Source: Entophlyctis helioformis (lineage: Eukaryota > Chytridiomycota > Chytridiomycetes > Chytridiales > Chytriomycetaceae). Taken from it: a stretch of 64,000 bases of DNA. The stretch's first letter is position 1, and each line of letters starts with the position of its first letter. Positions 12,571-22,861 of this stretch are shown in pieces. The position numbers and the translations under genes were made by a program. The notes under the pieces are model-generated. The model was not told where the DNA came from and did not search any database. It saw only the letters and a program-made list of their open reading frames with translations. The stretch is taken from the NCBI GenBank assembly GCA_025526915.1, contig JAHLKH010000130.1, positions 1 through 64,000 of the forward strand, given 5' to 3'.

Positions 12571-15500
12571 TCAGCCCGACAGACTCCATTTGACGAGTGC
12601 ATCGGGACACGGTCCAGAGTACTCTTTGATGGCCTGGCGTATCTGTGCACGGCTGACAAGGCTCTGCACCATTCGGTACTCCTTTGGACCTGACCGCAAC
12701 GATGGCATAAGGGATGATATCGACGACGCAGTTATGCTCCCACCGCCATCGCATGCACGGACCATGCCGAGCTCAACAAGCGTCTCAAATGCCTGTCCAT
12801 ATGCGCGTTAGATGCAGCCATTGCAGGTCCACGCATAGCGACGGATGCGGCGTAAGACGGACAGAGCAAGCGTACCTTGAGAGCAACGCGCTTGACAAAG
12901 AAGATGCTGCCACCTGCATTCGACAAGGACGACCCAGACGCCGATCTGGATCCAGACTTGGGAGTGCCCACAACCGCGCCCATGCGGCCCGACTGCGACA
13001 CGCGTTGGGCAAACTCGCGGTACTCGTCAAACACCATCTCAAAGTTGAATGCAGTGACTTGGCGCTGTAAGAGACACTGCACTGCCACGAGCAGACACAG
13101 CTCCAGCACTGAGAATCCTGTTTGGATGAAGATGGGTTCAAATCAGCATAAAGACAGGATGGCAAAGCATCCACCCAAGGCTGCGACGGAATGGAAAGGC
13201 AACGTACCCTGGATCATGGCCACTTTGTTGTCGCTCATCACACTCTCGATGGACTCTTGCAGAATTTCGGGCCGAGGGTAGGAATGCTCTGGCGTCAAGC
13301 ACAGAGAGTGGAGATGCATGCGTTGAACGCCAGGGTCCACGTGCTTGACACCTGGTGCAGCTTCTTGAGCAGGGATACAGTTCCCGATGCAGCAAAGATG
13401 GCCTAATGGCATGCAAGTGTGATCAATGTCAGTTTTGGCATCCTTGAGCAGCCATGCAGAAAGACCGTGTTGCTCTCTTCTTTGGCAGATGCATGGCAGT
13501 GGCTCGCACCTTGACATGTGGTTGAATCGAAGAGAGTATCCATGGCCAGTGGCGCGCATATCTTGTGCATTCAGAGTCATCATAGACTCTAGTGTTGCAC
13601 AAAACTCTTCAAACGACTTGGCAGGATACAGATGCAAAACGCGGTGGGAGAATCGCGACTTTACGCGTTTCTCGAGCAGCTCGATGGCATCCTGGACAGA
13701 AAGAGTCGGCATATCCAGGCAATGGTCAGCGATCAAACTCTCCAAAGAATGCAGACAAGGCAGGAAAGAACGTACAAGTCGGCATGTAAGCCCGATGACT
13801 GCGACTGGATTCTCGTTCTTTTGCGAAATGTCAAACAGATTGTAGAGCAATGTCTGCTTGGCATGCTGTGCAAAGAGGTCCATCTCGTCAAGGATAAAGA
13901 TAATGGGCGTGCTATTGTGCGTGCCAGCCTTGAGTGTTGCAAGGATATACGCCAGTGTCTCGGCAAACGATCCCTGCAGCAGTGAATTAGTTGGCCAATC
14001 GAGTCGATGCAAGCAGGAGAGCGCCTGTCTGCTCCTTCTTACTGGCTGGCGTGACGTGACATTGGCCTCCATGTGCAGTTGCTTGGCGATCGATCGAAGA
14101 GCGAGCCGATCGTCTGTATGCACCAGGCCGCTGAGGTAAACTTCATAGAATGGTTTGGCTGAGCCGACTCCTGCCGACTCTTCAACTGCAGCAAGACGCC
14201 TGAGAGCCGCATTGAGCACCGTGGTTTTGCCTGTGCCGCGACCACCCACAATAAGCATCGAGTTGCTCTCTCCCAGTTTGACGGTTCTTTCAAGCAAATC
14301 ATGCACCATTCTGTACAACCACAAAGCAATCGGCCAGAGAGAATAAGCACATTGAAGAATGCAAGCCGATATTGTTCAAGCACTTACGATGCAGTCTGGC
14401 GATCATCCTGACCAGCAAAGCTGAAGTTTTCAGCAACGCGAGTGGAGAAACGCTCCATGATTGCATTCCGTGCAAGTTGCTCGGGCGATGGCGCAGTGAT
14501 GTGTGACGCCTTTGGCTGGTGTTTTGGCGATGGAGCAACCTTTGGCATAGATTTGCCGGCATTTGCTTGTTGCGACACAGAGCTGTCCAGTCGAGACGAA
14601 CGACGAACACTTTGCAGGACGCTTTGCTCACAACCCGGCTCAGGCTGTGCTTCGGATCGCTTGGCGTCCGTGTCATCAGCGGTCCCTGCCTTGCGCAGAC
14701 AATCAGCAAACGATCGAGGAGGCTCCAGCAGGGACACGTCAGTGCTTGGGTAGCCTGTAGTGCCCGGGACTGGCGACACGACTCCCACTGTATGGGGCTT
14801 GTTGACGTTGATGGCGTCCAGAGCAACCGCTGCCGAAACCGGTTTGGATGCCAACCCCAGAGATTGTGCTGCTTTACCAGTCGACAAACGCGGACGCAAC
14901 TCGTGCTTTCGAACTGGGGTGCAAGGATGCCGAGACGACGGGCTGTGGCCACCTGCTGCCGATGCACGAGACACGACCGGAGGCAGCAAGTCTCGTGGCA
15001 AGGTCGGTGTTGATGCATGGACGCGCTTCGAGATACGGCTCGACGGCGTTGTGCAAAGGCGTTTGCTGGGCGAGTCGACCTGCGGGTGGAGACTGTCCGA
15101 GATGGCATTGGCTGTTGGTGACGATGGCTCAGACTCGTAGCGCCGCTTGGCTGACAGTGTGGGCGGCATGACCAGTGTGCTGGAGCGGGCCATATGCACG
15201 GCAGAGCGGCGGTGGGTGTTGTTGGCGCCGAAGCAGCAGACGCTGACGATGAACCAAAGAAGGCCGACGATACAACTGGGCTGTATCGAGCCTTGAGCGC
15301 AGCATCCTTGGCTCCCTTCAGATGGGGGATCTCTGGGGTTGTCTCTCTTGTCAGACGCTCGGCCATTGGCGATGGACCGGGCCGATGCTGCTTGTTGTCG
15401 CTGCCGTTGCTGGCACGAGCCGTGAGCGGGTCGGGCGAGTCTGCACGGTCTGCACGGTCGCTGTCGTTCTGGCCATGTCCGATAAAGGCCTTTGCTGGGC

Positions 15501-15684
15501 CTGGACCGGCAATGCGTTGGCGTGGTGCGGGCTCCTTGGACACAGCGGCGGCTGTGGACTGTGCACTTGCTTCGGCTGTGCCTCCCAGACGGCTGCTTCT
15601 TCGCTTGACCACCACCACCACCTCGTCGTCGTCGCCACTGCCGGTATCGGACAGGACGGTGATGTGCCGGCTGCTGTGTGTCAT
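12571..15684 (-). CDS. ORC4: Origin recognition complex subunit 4
   Basis: AAA+ subunit of the complex that marks replication origins and loads MCM. Downstream of a long disordered N-terminus come LARNAIMERFS, then Walker A (GGRGTGKTT), then FYEVYLSGLVHTDDRLALR, GSFAETLAYIL, Walker B (IIFILDEMDLFAQH), TLLYNLFDISQ, AVIGLTCRL and ELLEKRVKSRFSHR. The C-terminal winged-helix part ends KEYRMVQSLVSRAQIRQAI to VKWSLSG. At least six introns. Two starts are possible: ATG at 15193 (MARSSTLVMPP), or ATG at 15684 (MTHSSRHITVLSD, then KRRSSRLGG), joined by an intron or frameshift near 15200-15260. I list the longer model because that upstream frame stays open and reads like a basic, disordered ORC tail. 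With it the gap to TOM22 is only 47 bases. Core identification is secure, start is not. Confidence 0.9.
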
Positions 15685-15731
15685 TGTCCGGGGAAATATC
15701 CCAATTTACCGAAAATATTCAAAGCGACGAC

Positions 15732-16427
15732 ATGGTTCAACTGGCAGAGGTCACAGCGTCAAACGAGACGGTGAACAAGACGGACAAGGCCGTTGCCGAC
15801 GAGGCCCTTGAGAAGGCCCGCAAGGCCGAGGCCGAGGCTGCCATTGGCTCCTCCGAGGAAGACGAAGACGACGACGACGATGACTACGAGGACGACGCCG
15901 CCAACGACGACGAGGAGGACGACGGTATTGTTGCACTCGCCAACGCTGATCAGACCGACAACGACAACGACGACGACGACGACGAGGACAGACACAAGTT
16001 CAACCACGAGTTCAAGGAGACGATTGGCGAGCGTCTTGCTGCGCTTGTCGATGTGGTGTCGCCAGTCACCCGTGCCAAGGTGTACACGACGGTCTCCAAG
16101 ACGGTCGAGTTTTCCGTGGCGGCCGTGAGAACGGTCGGCTCTGGCGTGTGGGTGTTGGCGACCGCCGGCCTTTTGGTGTTCTTGCCTGTGGTGCTTGAGG
16201 TGGAGAGAGAGACGGCCATGATCCAGCAGGAGCACCAGCAGAGACAGCAGCAGCAGCAGGCTCAGCAGGTGCGTTCTGCCTGCATGTCTGCGATTGTATT
16301 CTTTGTCTGTCTGTCTGTCTATTTGTCTGTTGGCATGTTGGCTGACCGGGCCTGCTCGCCCATCCATGGACGATGACCACGGCACAACGCCCCGTTGCAG
16401 ATCGCGCAGGCGCAAGCCCAGGCATAA
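15732..16427 (+). CDS. TOM22: Mitochondrial import receptor subunit TOM22
   Basis: Central receptor of the outer-membrane TOM complex. Exon 1 is 15732-16268, exon 2 is 16401-16427. The ATG at 15732 (MVQLAEVTAS) is the first in frame. The cytosolic domain is strongly acidic (runs of Asp/Glu at about 15858-15990). It is followed by the family signature ETIGERLAALVDVVSPVTRA and by the single membrane helix (SGVWVLATAGLLVFLPVVLE). The intermembrane-space tail is Gln-rich (QQRQQQQQAQQ, then IAQAQAQA from exon 2). Length, about 187 residues, fits fungal Tom22. The reverse strand carries a long mirror open frame caused by the GAC/GAG runs. Confidence 0.9.
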
Positions 16428-16570
16428 GCAAGCGGATCGTATTGCCAACGTCGTCATGAACCATTGAAGTTTTATAGCGTTTCAACGACCCACTGCCAGA
16501 ACGGCCATCAGTGCCGTCAATCTGCTGTACAAGTCCGATCGGCCGCTTGTGAAGACGAGCCGGATTGGCG

Positions 16571-18095
16571 CTATTGGTCGTGCGCATTGGAATGCAATGG
16601 TTGTACTTTCCCTTGTGGCGACTGTATGGGCTGCGCAGGAGGGATGAACTGGGACGGATTGCGGTAGATCTGCAGTGGTGCATGGTTGGTAACCGTTGGT
16701 GCATCGCCAGCAGACATGGCTCGCCACCGATGACGAGCAAGCTGCGCAAACTTACATGCAGACATAAGCAAGAAAGACCCCGAGAGCACGCGCCATACTC
16801 TTCAAACTCGTGGCAAAGCAGTTGATCACGGAAGTGATTGTAGTTGCTGGCATACACAGAAGGCGGATATGGACAGAAATCACACTGCAGCTGACGCCCA
16901 CCAAACCACCGTCCGCGCATCACAGCAAGAACCTTGAGCGCAGACTCTTCCGTGTCAAACACGGCATACACGTTTCCGCTGTGGTGTGGTGGGGAGATGG
17001 TGCTTTCACACGGCAAATGTAAATGTGCTGCAGCGGTCCGTGTCTTGCAAACTCTTGTGAGATGTCCTTGAAGAAAGACGTGAACTGATGTGCAAAGTGG
17101 GATGCAGTCATGAGAGCATGCTGCGATGCAGTTTGCTGAGATCCCTGCGGTGGTGCATGCTGTAGCGGCAATGGCGACGGCTGGAACATGTGGCGAAAGA
17201 CGAGACACTTGCTCAAGATGGGATGCGTGTGTGTCTGCTGGCAACTGGATCCTCGAGGGCAAGCACCAGTCTTTGAATAAAACCTGCACTCTGGTGTTTG
17301 AAGCTGTGACTGTGGCGCGGATGCTGCTGCTGCCAAACGCCCTGGCGACGTTAAAGTTGGTGCCAAGGCATCATTGGCGCAGATCGGACACTTGCAGATC
17401 TTGCTTGTGCCAGTGTGCGCCGCAAGCTCTCGAATGCATCCCCCCAGTTGTTCTGTCCAGTCCAGTCCAGTCCAGTTCATGTAAGAAAAGGGTGTGCAAT
17501 GCCACTGGCCATCTCGGGGACATTGGTCCAACCTTGACTCGCTCCAAACGCTCTCGCTCTCGCTGCTCCAAGTCCTGCATTCGCCGTTGCCGTGCCTCGA
17601 TCTGCGCCTCAAACTGTGCCTCCCGCTCAAGCCATTGCCGCTCTTGCTCCGCATGGACTCTAACAGATACAGCATCATCATCATCAATGGTCGTGGTTGG
17701 ATGTCATCCCCCTTCAGCGATTGCCGGTTGTGCTTTGGCCGTTCTCACGCAATACAGCAGCAATGCAGTCTGAAGCGCAACTGAAAAGGATATCGGCTGG
17801 CAGCCTCGAGCCGTACCATGACGGTCTGCTCCTGCACAGACATGCGTGCATACCTGGCTTCGTCCGTGTCGTCACCCTGCTCAGAGTCATCGTTGGCCTC
17901 GGCAGATATCGGGATGGCGTGGCTCTGGCGTAGTCGCTGTCGTCTGGCTTTCTTCTTGCGGTGGCGGTACTCTTTGCGGTTGGTGCGAACAGGCCCAAAG
18001 AGAGACTTTGGCAGCGGGGTTGGTGGTTTTGTCTGGACAGCCGCCTTGTCGGCAGACGCTGCCAGTGAATGAGAACCAGGAAGTGAACTTGACAT
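16571..18095 (-). CDS. U2AF35-related splicing factor (ZRSR2-like)
   Basis: Recognises the 3' splice site in pre-mRNA; the animal homologue ZRSR2 acts mainly in the minor (U12) spliceosome. From ATG 18095: MSSSLPGSHS, a basic segment (NRKEYRHRKKKARRQR), a Glu/Arg coiled coil (QERQWLEREAQFEAQIEARQ), then the first CCCH finger (CRFYSKTGACPRGSSCQQTH, C-x8-C-x5-C-x3-H). The atypical RRM (UHM) follows, with FFKDISQEFARHG and NVYAVFDTEESALKVLAVM, then GRWFGGRQLQCDF. The second finger is CHEFEEYGACSRGLSCLCLH. The last intron (acceptor near 16671) joins it to IYRNPSQFIPP, equivalent to the VFRNP of animal proteins, and the protein ends HSNAHDQ. No RS domain is seen. Presence of a ZRSR2-type factor hints that minor introns may survive in this organism; that is inference. 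Confidence 0.88.
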
Positions 18096-18137
18096 GGCTG
18101 TGGTAATTGTATGAATATTGGAAGGAAGCGAGCCAGC

Positions 18138-21100
18138 TCAAGTATTCAAGGTATGGCGCGAGTACGAATGATCGTGCCGGAAGCGCTTGGTACGATCCAG
18201 GGTAGACGTTGCGTGGTCCGACGGAAAGCCGTGTGGGGTGCCGGCATTGGCAGACTCGGCGCGCATTGCAATCCGCTTGCTCCGCCTCGTCGGGTTGGAA
18301 GGCGACGTCAGCACAGCGCCATCGCCAGAGGCAGCGCCGGCAACGATGGTTTGGGTCGCGCTGGAGTGGACCGCCTGACGACCTCCACCGGCACGGCAGT
18401 CGTACTGGACTTTCTGTACAGACTCCAGATCATGTACCCAGCTGTCCATGTCCGCCTGATCGACGTATGTGAATCGGCTGTAGGCTTCCGGAAAGGCAAT
18501 GTTGGGGATAAACGGCTCTAGGTGGTCAAACGCCTGGGCCGGCGTCATGTGGAGCGGGCGGCCGATCGTCTCGTGGTATGTGGGAAGCAGAAGAGAGAGG
18601 ATGGCAGATGCCGAAATAGGCGGGCATTTGCGATGGAGATGCTGCCAGGTCGGGCTGGCATCTCCATGGCCGTGAACTGTACAAACTGGCTCTGTCGTGG
18701 CTCCGCCATGGCCTGCCGATCCTTGAGCAGAACTGGCGTTTTGGACAGCGTGCGCAGAGGCGAGATGGAATGCAGACGCATCTGTGTGTGGTGCGGCTGC
18801 AAAGGAAGGTGGCTCTGGTCCCAACACCTGATCAGCGGATGACTCTGATGCAGATGCGCTTGTGGCTGCCAATGAGAGCGGTAAAAGAATGGGCGGCACA
18901 CTTGACGGCGACATGTGCCACGGCGGAATGACAGACGATCGTCCTTGGCCAGACGCGTTGCCAGGCTGCTGCGTACATAGCGAGGCTGTGGCAGTAGGCG
19001 ACAAACTGCAAGCAGCACACGTGGCACAGATCTCGGAGCGAGGCGGGTCTGGGGTGGGCCGATCTGTGGGTCCAGCATGGATCAGTGAATAAGCAACCAA
19101 GCCAGCAAAGCATCATCGGCAATGCTACGCAACGGCATGCACAGTAAGCAACTTGAGCAGGGCTACTTACACCATGCCGGGACAGACTTGATATCGACTG
19201 GAGCTGCTCCAACAAGCGACGCGCTAGCAACAGCGGCCGCCACATCGTCTCTGTCCGACTCTGACAGCATGAGTAACCAAGTGTCATCATGGGTTGAGCG
19301 TGGCGAGAAAAGAGCGGAATGTGAGCCTGACGAAGAGCACGTGAAGCTGGGCGGGCTCGAAAAGGTGCGTGCCATAACGGACGACGATTCAGAGCCCATG
19401 GGTGCACCTAATCTGGGCCGCGTTGGCGAGCTCCACGAGACATGCTTCTCAATAGGCGGTTGGAGATATCTGCGAGGAGCGTCGCCAGGATGAAGCATGG
19501 AATCAAACGCGGAGGCGGACGAAATGCGAGGTCGGTCACGAGTGATGTTGTCAGGCGTGCCGCAGTTGTGTTGCCAGGGCTGCGGCTGATCACAAAGCAA
19601 TGTGCTCTCAGGATCAACGGTATCATTGTAATCAACCGTGGCGCTTGACGGGCTATCATCCAGAAGAAAGTCTTGGCTGGCATCCATGCACTGGCTGTCG
19701 CCAGGGAGGCCCATGATAGGGTTAGGCATGGTGACAGCCTCGGACTCAAAGTCGGACAGGAAGCCAGACCAGTCGGGTGAATGGGCCCATGGCGATGCGA
19801 GCGATTCGGGTCGAGCAACTGAGCAAGGCCAGCTGTGTCAGAAGGTTGCGAAGACGAGCCCGACTGCTGCGAAGACGAAACAGAAAGCGAAACCGAGAGC
19901 GCAGCAGAGGTGGCCGTCGAGAAGTCGTCCTCGTTTTCGTCCTCGTTGTCGTTTGCCGATGAATTGTGGGTATGTAGGTGTGGGTGAATATGACGATCTT
20001 CTTGCAGCAGTGGCGCGTGCCGAGACAGGAGAGTTGCTGAATCGGGCCCCTTTGATGCGCCGAGTTGGTTATGGATGCCGCCCGTGTCTGGCTTGGCCTC
20101 GCATGCATTGGCAACAGCATCGCTCTTGTGGGCACACACGGACGAATCGCCTGTATCAATCGAGTTGATGTGGCACGCAGGCTTGTCTGCACGGTCGAGA
20201 AGGCGTGCGAGAAAGCTACCGTCATGGCAAGGGGTATGCACAGGCATTAAAGGCGTTGTGGCGGACGTTTGCAAGCAATCCTTGGCAGCCACATCTGCGT
20301 GGGCTGTAGAGTCGTGCAGCAGCAACATCTTGGTCTTGCCGTCATTGGGATCAAAGATGCTGCTGGCGTCGTTATCGCTAAAGCGGGCGTACAGATCGAT
20401 CTGCCCAACGGTCTCAGAGTCTGTCGAGAACCGAGAGTCGTCAAAGTCACTTGTGGCCGTCATCAGCAATGATGGACGCGACTTTGAGGTTAGGGTGGAC
20501 TCGCTCATAGCCAGAGTGTCGTCACTGATGGAGAGCCAGGAAGAGCCTGCAACAGACAAGTCTAAAGAAAAGACGGTATTTGGGAGACGCGAAGTGAGTG
20601 TGTGAGAGCGTGAGCGCGTGAGAGGCAGAAAACAAGCATCAACGCACCTTGAAGGAGGGGATGTCCTTGAGCTGGCCCCTTGGCATCAGCAAGGCCGTTG
20701 GGCAGATCTTCATCATCAAACAAATCCAGGTCAAAGTCATCCGAGTCCATGTCCGCAGGGATATTGTCAAGACGATCAGCGGCCGTCTTGTCTGCATCTG
20801 CGATTGCACAGTTCACGGTGCAGTTTTCGCCACGGTGGCTTGCGCTGTCTCCCTCGCCAGGGTAGTCGCTGTCGCTGTCCAGGATGATGCTGTCTGGCGA
20901 TGCCGGGCCAATGGAGATTGGGCAGTTGCCGGAGAAGAACGCAACATTGTCGTGGTGCAAGTGATCCTTGCAGTCGCAGATGAACGCGCCGTCATCCAGG
21001 GCGGGCTTCTCGGCGGAATCAGACGATGAAGTGGCGGAAGACGGCTGTGGCGGCGGCTGAGGGGGCGGGTTGCGTACATTCAGAATGACTGGTGCGGCGT

Positions 21101-22014
21101 CAGAACGGGCGGGATATTGGACGGATGGATTCGGGCGGAACAGCGCGTGGCTGCTGGACCCTGAGATGGCGCGGGAGCGAGAGGATGGCAGCAATGGTGC
21201 CGATGTGGATGAAGACGCAGACCGCAGACGTAGACGCAGACATAGACGCAGACACGGATGACAGCAGGTCATTGTCGGCAGGGGCAAGCGACTTGCGGAG
21301 CGTGGGGGACAGATGGTGGAAGGCGTCCAGCTCGTCGTCTTCGTCGTAGGTGGTCGGACGAGCGACGATGGTCTGGGCGGCGCCCTGCTGACGGTGGGCA
21401 GCATGCAAGGTGGCGAACGAGTGGTGGCGGTGATATCTGTACTGATACGGCTGGAATGCGTGTGGGTGGGTGCGATGTGGGTGCGATTGCATATGCGCGG
21501 CCACAGGCCTGCTTGTCGCGTTGGTGCTGGCGTGCGAGGCGGAGAAAGGGTTGGCAGATGCCTCATCGGCTGCCTCATCGGTTGCGGCTGCGGCTGAGGC
21601 AGAGCCCGTGGGAGCATCCGAGCCCTTGCACAGCGACGAGGGCCCAACCATGCGCTCATCGAGGTCGTTCACAGGGCTTGGCAAGAGCCGATCAGGCAGC
21701 GGGTGACGGGCGTGTCGGTGGATGCCAGACTGGCGGGAGTAGTGTGTGGAGCGGACAAAGGCCGATGGACGATGCTGCTGCAGGACCGCTGCAGAGAGGG
21801 CGGCGGCCGACAAGCAAGACGCCGAGGCAGACGCCGAGTCGCTGGCAGAGTCTGCTGTCCCGGCGGCTCCTGCACAGGCAGTCGCAGACGTCGACGCAGA
21901 CGCTGTCGCAGACGCAGACGCAGGATGGAAGGACGAAAAGGAGCGGTTCATGGGCGTGCGAGCCGCGGCAGCCATGGCCAAGGCAGCCGGTGCCGATGCG
22001 GTGTCCGAGGTCAT
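18138..22014 (-). CDS. Long, mostly disordered protein of unknown function
   Basis: I do not recognise this gene. From ATG 22014 (MTSDTASAPAAL) the frame is rich in Ser, Ala, His and Asp. Segments with more order are NRSFSSFHP, DDGAFICDCKDHLHHDNVAFF, DMDSDDFDLDLFDDEDLP, HSPDWSGFLSDFESEAV, and, near the C-terminus, AFDHLEPFIPNIAFPEAYSR followed by FTYVDQADMDSWVHDLESVQ. It ends TKRFRHDHSYSRHTLNT, with basic patches resembling nuclear localisation signals. At least two introns are clear (around 19060-19175 and 20562-20640). Coding phase changes without splice sites near 19808 and about 21210; in both places a one-base error in a G/C run would restore the frame. Together the pieces give about 1,200 residues. 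A nuclear regulatory protein is a guess only. Confidence 0.55.
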
Positions 22015-22199
22015 TGGCGTCAAGCCGGCAGTGTGGTCTGTGTGCTGTGGTCTGTCTGTATGCTGTGGTCTGTATGCTGTGGGCCGCGGGCTGTGGGCAG
22101 TGGGCTGTGGGCAGTCGTCTGACGGTGTCGTGGCCGTGTGCCGTTCAAGCACTGCAGGCAGATACGCTGTCGGCAGGCAGGAGACAGAGAGCGGTGTTT

Positions 22200-22627
22200 G
22201 GTTTAAGTCGCCGCGGGTTGTTTGGCAGCCAGTGTGTGGTGGTGGTGGTGCGAGCGAGCGAGCGAGCGAGGGACGGTGAGGGACGGTGAGGGAGCAGGTG
22301 TGTGTGTGTGTGTGTGTTTAGTCGAGGCAACGAGGCAACGAGACCTTGAGACAAGGCCGCGATCTCGGGCTGGTTGGCTGGCGAGCGGGCTGGCTGGCGG
22401 ACTGGCGGACTGGCCGGTGCAGCCACGGGCACTGCTGGCACTGCTGGCACTGCTGGCTGGGAGGCAGCTGTGGGGCAGCTGTGGGAAAGACACGGGGCAT
22501 GCATGGGACAGACATGGGACAGACATGGACAGACATGGGACAGCCAGGCACCAGCCAGAGGCGTGTCCCGCCCACCACCATGTCCCTCTGTCCCTCTGTC
22601 TGTCCCTCTGTCTCGCACTGTCAACAG
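22200..22627 (+). repeat. Low-complexity DNA: GAGC, TG, GGCACT and GGGACAGACAT repeats
   Basis: A patchwork of short tandem arrays: GCGA units (about 22245-22270), a TG run (22299-22318), TGGCACTGC units (22434-22460), ACATGGGACAG units (22500-22545) and CCTCTGTC units (22580-22612). Long open frames on both strands are by-products of these repeats. It separates the disordered gene from the second G-alpha. Confidence 0.85.
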
Positions 22628-22846
22628 GCACTGCCACATTATCGGACTCTTTTTTTGTGGATCTCGATTTCGGACATTGCATTCAACGCGTCGCTGAGCC
22701 GGTGGCTTGTGTGCAATGATGAACGTCTGTTCTGGCGTCGTCTGGACAGCGCTGTCCTTCAAAACGTCTGCGAGGAGCCAAATGGCCGGGCCAACAGCTC
22801 GTCTCTCGACTCGGACGGTTGTGTTCCCTTGCAAATGCATTTTTAA
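22628..22846 (+). pseudogene. Possible F-box-like 3' exon or remnant
   Basis: An open segment after a plausible acceptor (AACAG at 22627) reads ...SDIAFNASLSRWLVCNDERL then FWRRLDSAVLQN and stops at 22844-22846. The pattern SRWLVCNDERLFWRRL resembles the second half of an F-box (cysteine, tryptophan, then D-x-x-L/F-W-R-R-L). No start exon or other conserved part was found upstream, where the DNA is low complexity. It may be a relic, the end of a short gene, or chance. It is tail to tail with the second G-alpha gene, 15 bases away. Confidence 0.25.
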
Positions 22847-22861
22847 TCCTATCACAGCCTG

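Noticed and set aside
15751..16457. Long reverse frames full of Val, Leu and Arg opposite TOM22
   Set aside because: Products of GAC/GAG codon runs read backwards; TOM22 is clearly the coding strand.
22145..22855. 237-codon reverse frame with Thr-His and Pro-Ala repeats
   Set aside because: Arises from TG and GGCACT arrays. No conserved segment, and it overlaps the true 3' exon of the second G-alpha.
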